Under the pieces are notes generated by a model. It made no database searches and had not been told where the DNA came from. It saw only the letters and a list, made by a program, of their open reading frames with translations. Shown one piece after another: positions 5,981 through 6,021 of a stretch of 6,021 nucleotides of DNA. The first letter of the stretch is position 1. Each line of letters starts with the position of its first letter. Origin of the DNA: Alphaproteobacteria bacterium (GTDB lineage: Bacteria; Pseudomonadota; Alphaproteobacteria; Rhodobacterales; Rhodobacteraceae); NCBI GenBank assembly GCA_030425945.1, contig JAUHZL010000193.1, positions 1 through 6,021 of the forward strand, in the 5' to 3' direction. The position numbers and the translations under genes are program-made.

Positions 5981-6021
5981 ATGATGAAGAAATCCGTATT
6001 CCTTGGAGCCCTGACCGTTGC
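5981..6021 (+). CDS. Start of an exported protein, possibly amino-acid ABC transporter binding protein (partial)
   Basis: Only the first 13 codons are inside the window; the gene continues past the right edge. The visible residues MMKKSVFLGALTV show two lysines followed by a hydrophobic core, the beginning of a Sec signal peptide, so the product should be exported to the periplasm or membrane. AGGA at 5970-5973 sits 7 nt before ATG 5981. GAGG at 5975-5978 sits 5 nt before the second ATG at 5984, so either methionine could be the real start. In my recollection, Rhodobacterales genomes often have the substrate-binding protein of a general L-amino-acid ABC transporter (BztA/AapJ) directly after the ATP12 gene, with an N-terminus of this kind. 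That identity is inference from 13 residues and context. It is clearly a separate transcription unit from the cluster upstream. Confidence 0.7.
   Translation, partial: MMKKSVFLGALTV

Overview
The window looks like chromosome from a high-GC alphaproteobacterium, most likely a Rhodobacterales (Rhodobacteraceae/Roseobacter-type) genome. This rests on three things: the strong G/C bias at third codon positions, a bacterial ATP12-type F1-ATPase assembly chaperone (typical of Alphaproteobacteria and mitochondria), and the character of the proteins and gene order. The assignment is inferred from protein character, not from a database search.

Layout: all genes run left to right on the + strand. Positions 1-94 hold a short upstream gap with a perfect 10-bp inverted repeat. 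Six tightly packed genes follow: a periplasmic Do/DegP-type serine protease (95-1483), the AAA+ replication-recombination factor RarA (1487-2803, GTG start), a CrcB/Fluc fluoride channel (2838-3215), an RluC-type 23S rRNA pseudouridine synthase (3212-4258), a HAD phosphatase of the phosphoglycolate-phosphatase type (4258-4929) and the ATP12 chaperone (4926-5636). Junctions are 3 nt, 34 nt, ATGA overlap, TGATG overlap and ATGA overlap, so the six are very probably co-transcribed and partly translationally coupled.

A 344-bp non-coding stretch (5637-5980) then separates this cluster from a new gene whose first 13 codons close the window (from 5981). That protein begins with a Lys-Lys-plus-hydrophobic secretion signal. 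From its N-terminus and position I suspect the periplasmic binding protein of a general L-amino-acid ABC transporter (BztA/AapJ type). The gap is the least ordinary part of the window. It contains a possible terminator-like hairpin, a pair of 17-bp direct repeats offset by exactly 32 bp and abutting a TTGACG -35-like hexamer, a separate 10-bp direct repeat whose second copy lies where the -10 should be, and two consecutive perfect hairpins just before the ribosome binding site.

The six genes share no single pathway. They cover envelope protein quality control, replication-fork maintenance, fluoride detoxification, ribosome modification, phosphate-ester clean-up and ATP synthase assembly, so this reads as a housekeeping cluster. 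I see no mobile element, CRISPR array, tRNA or rRNA, and no convincing new multi-gene system. The regulatory region at 5750-5980 is the part that merits a second look.
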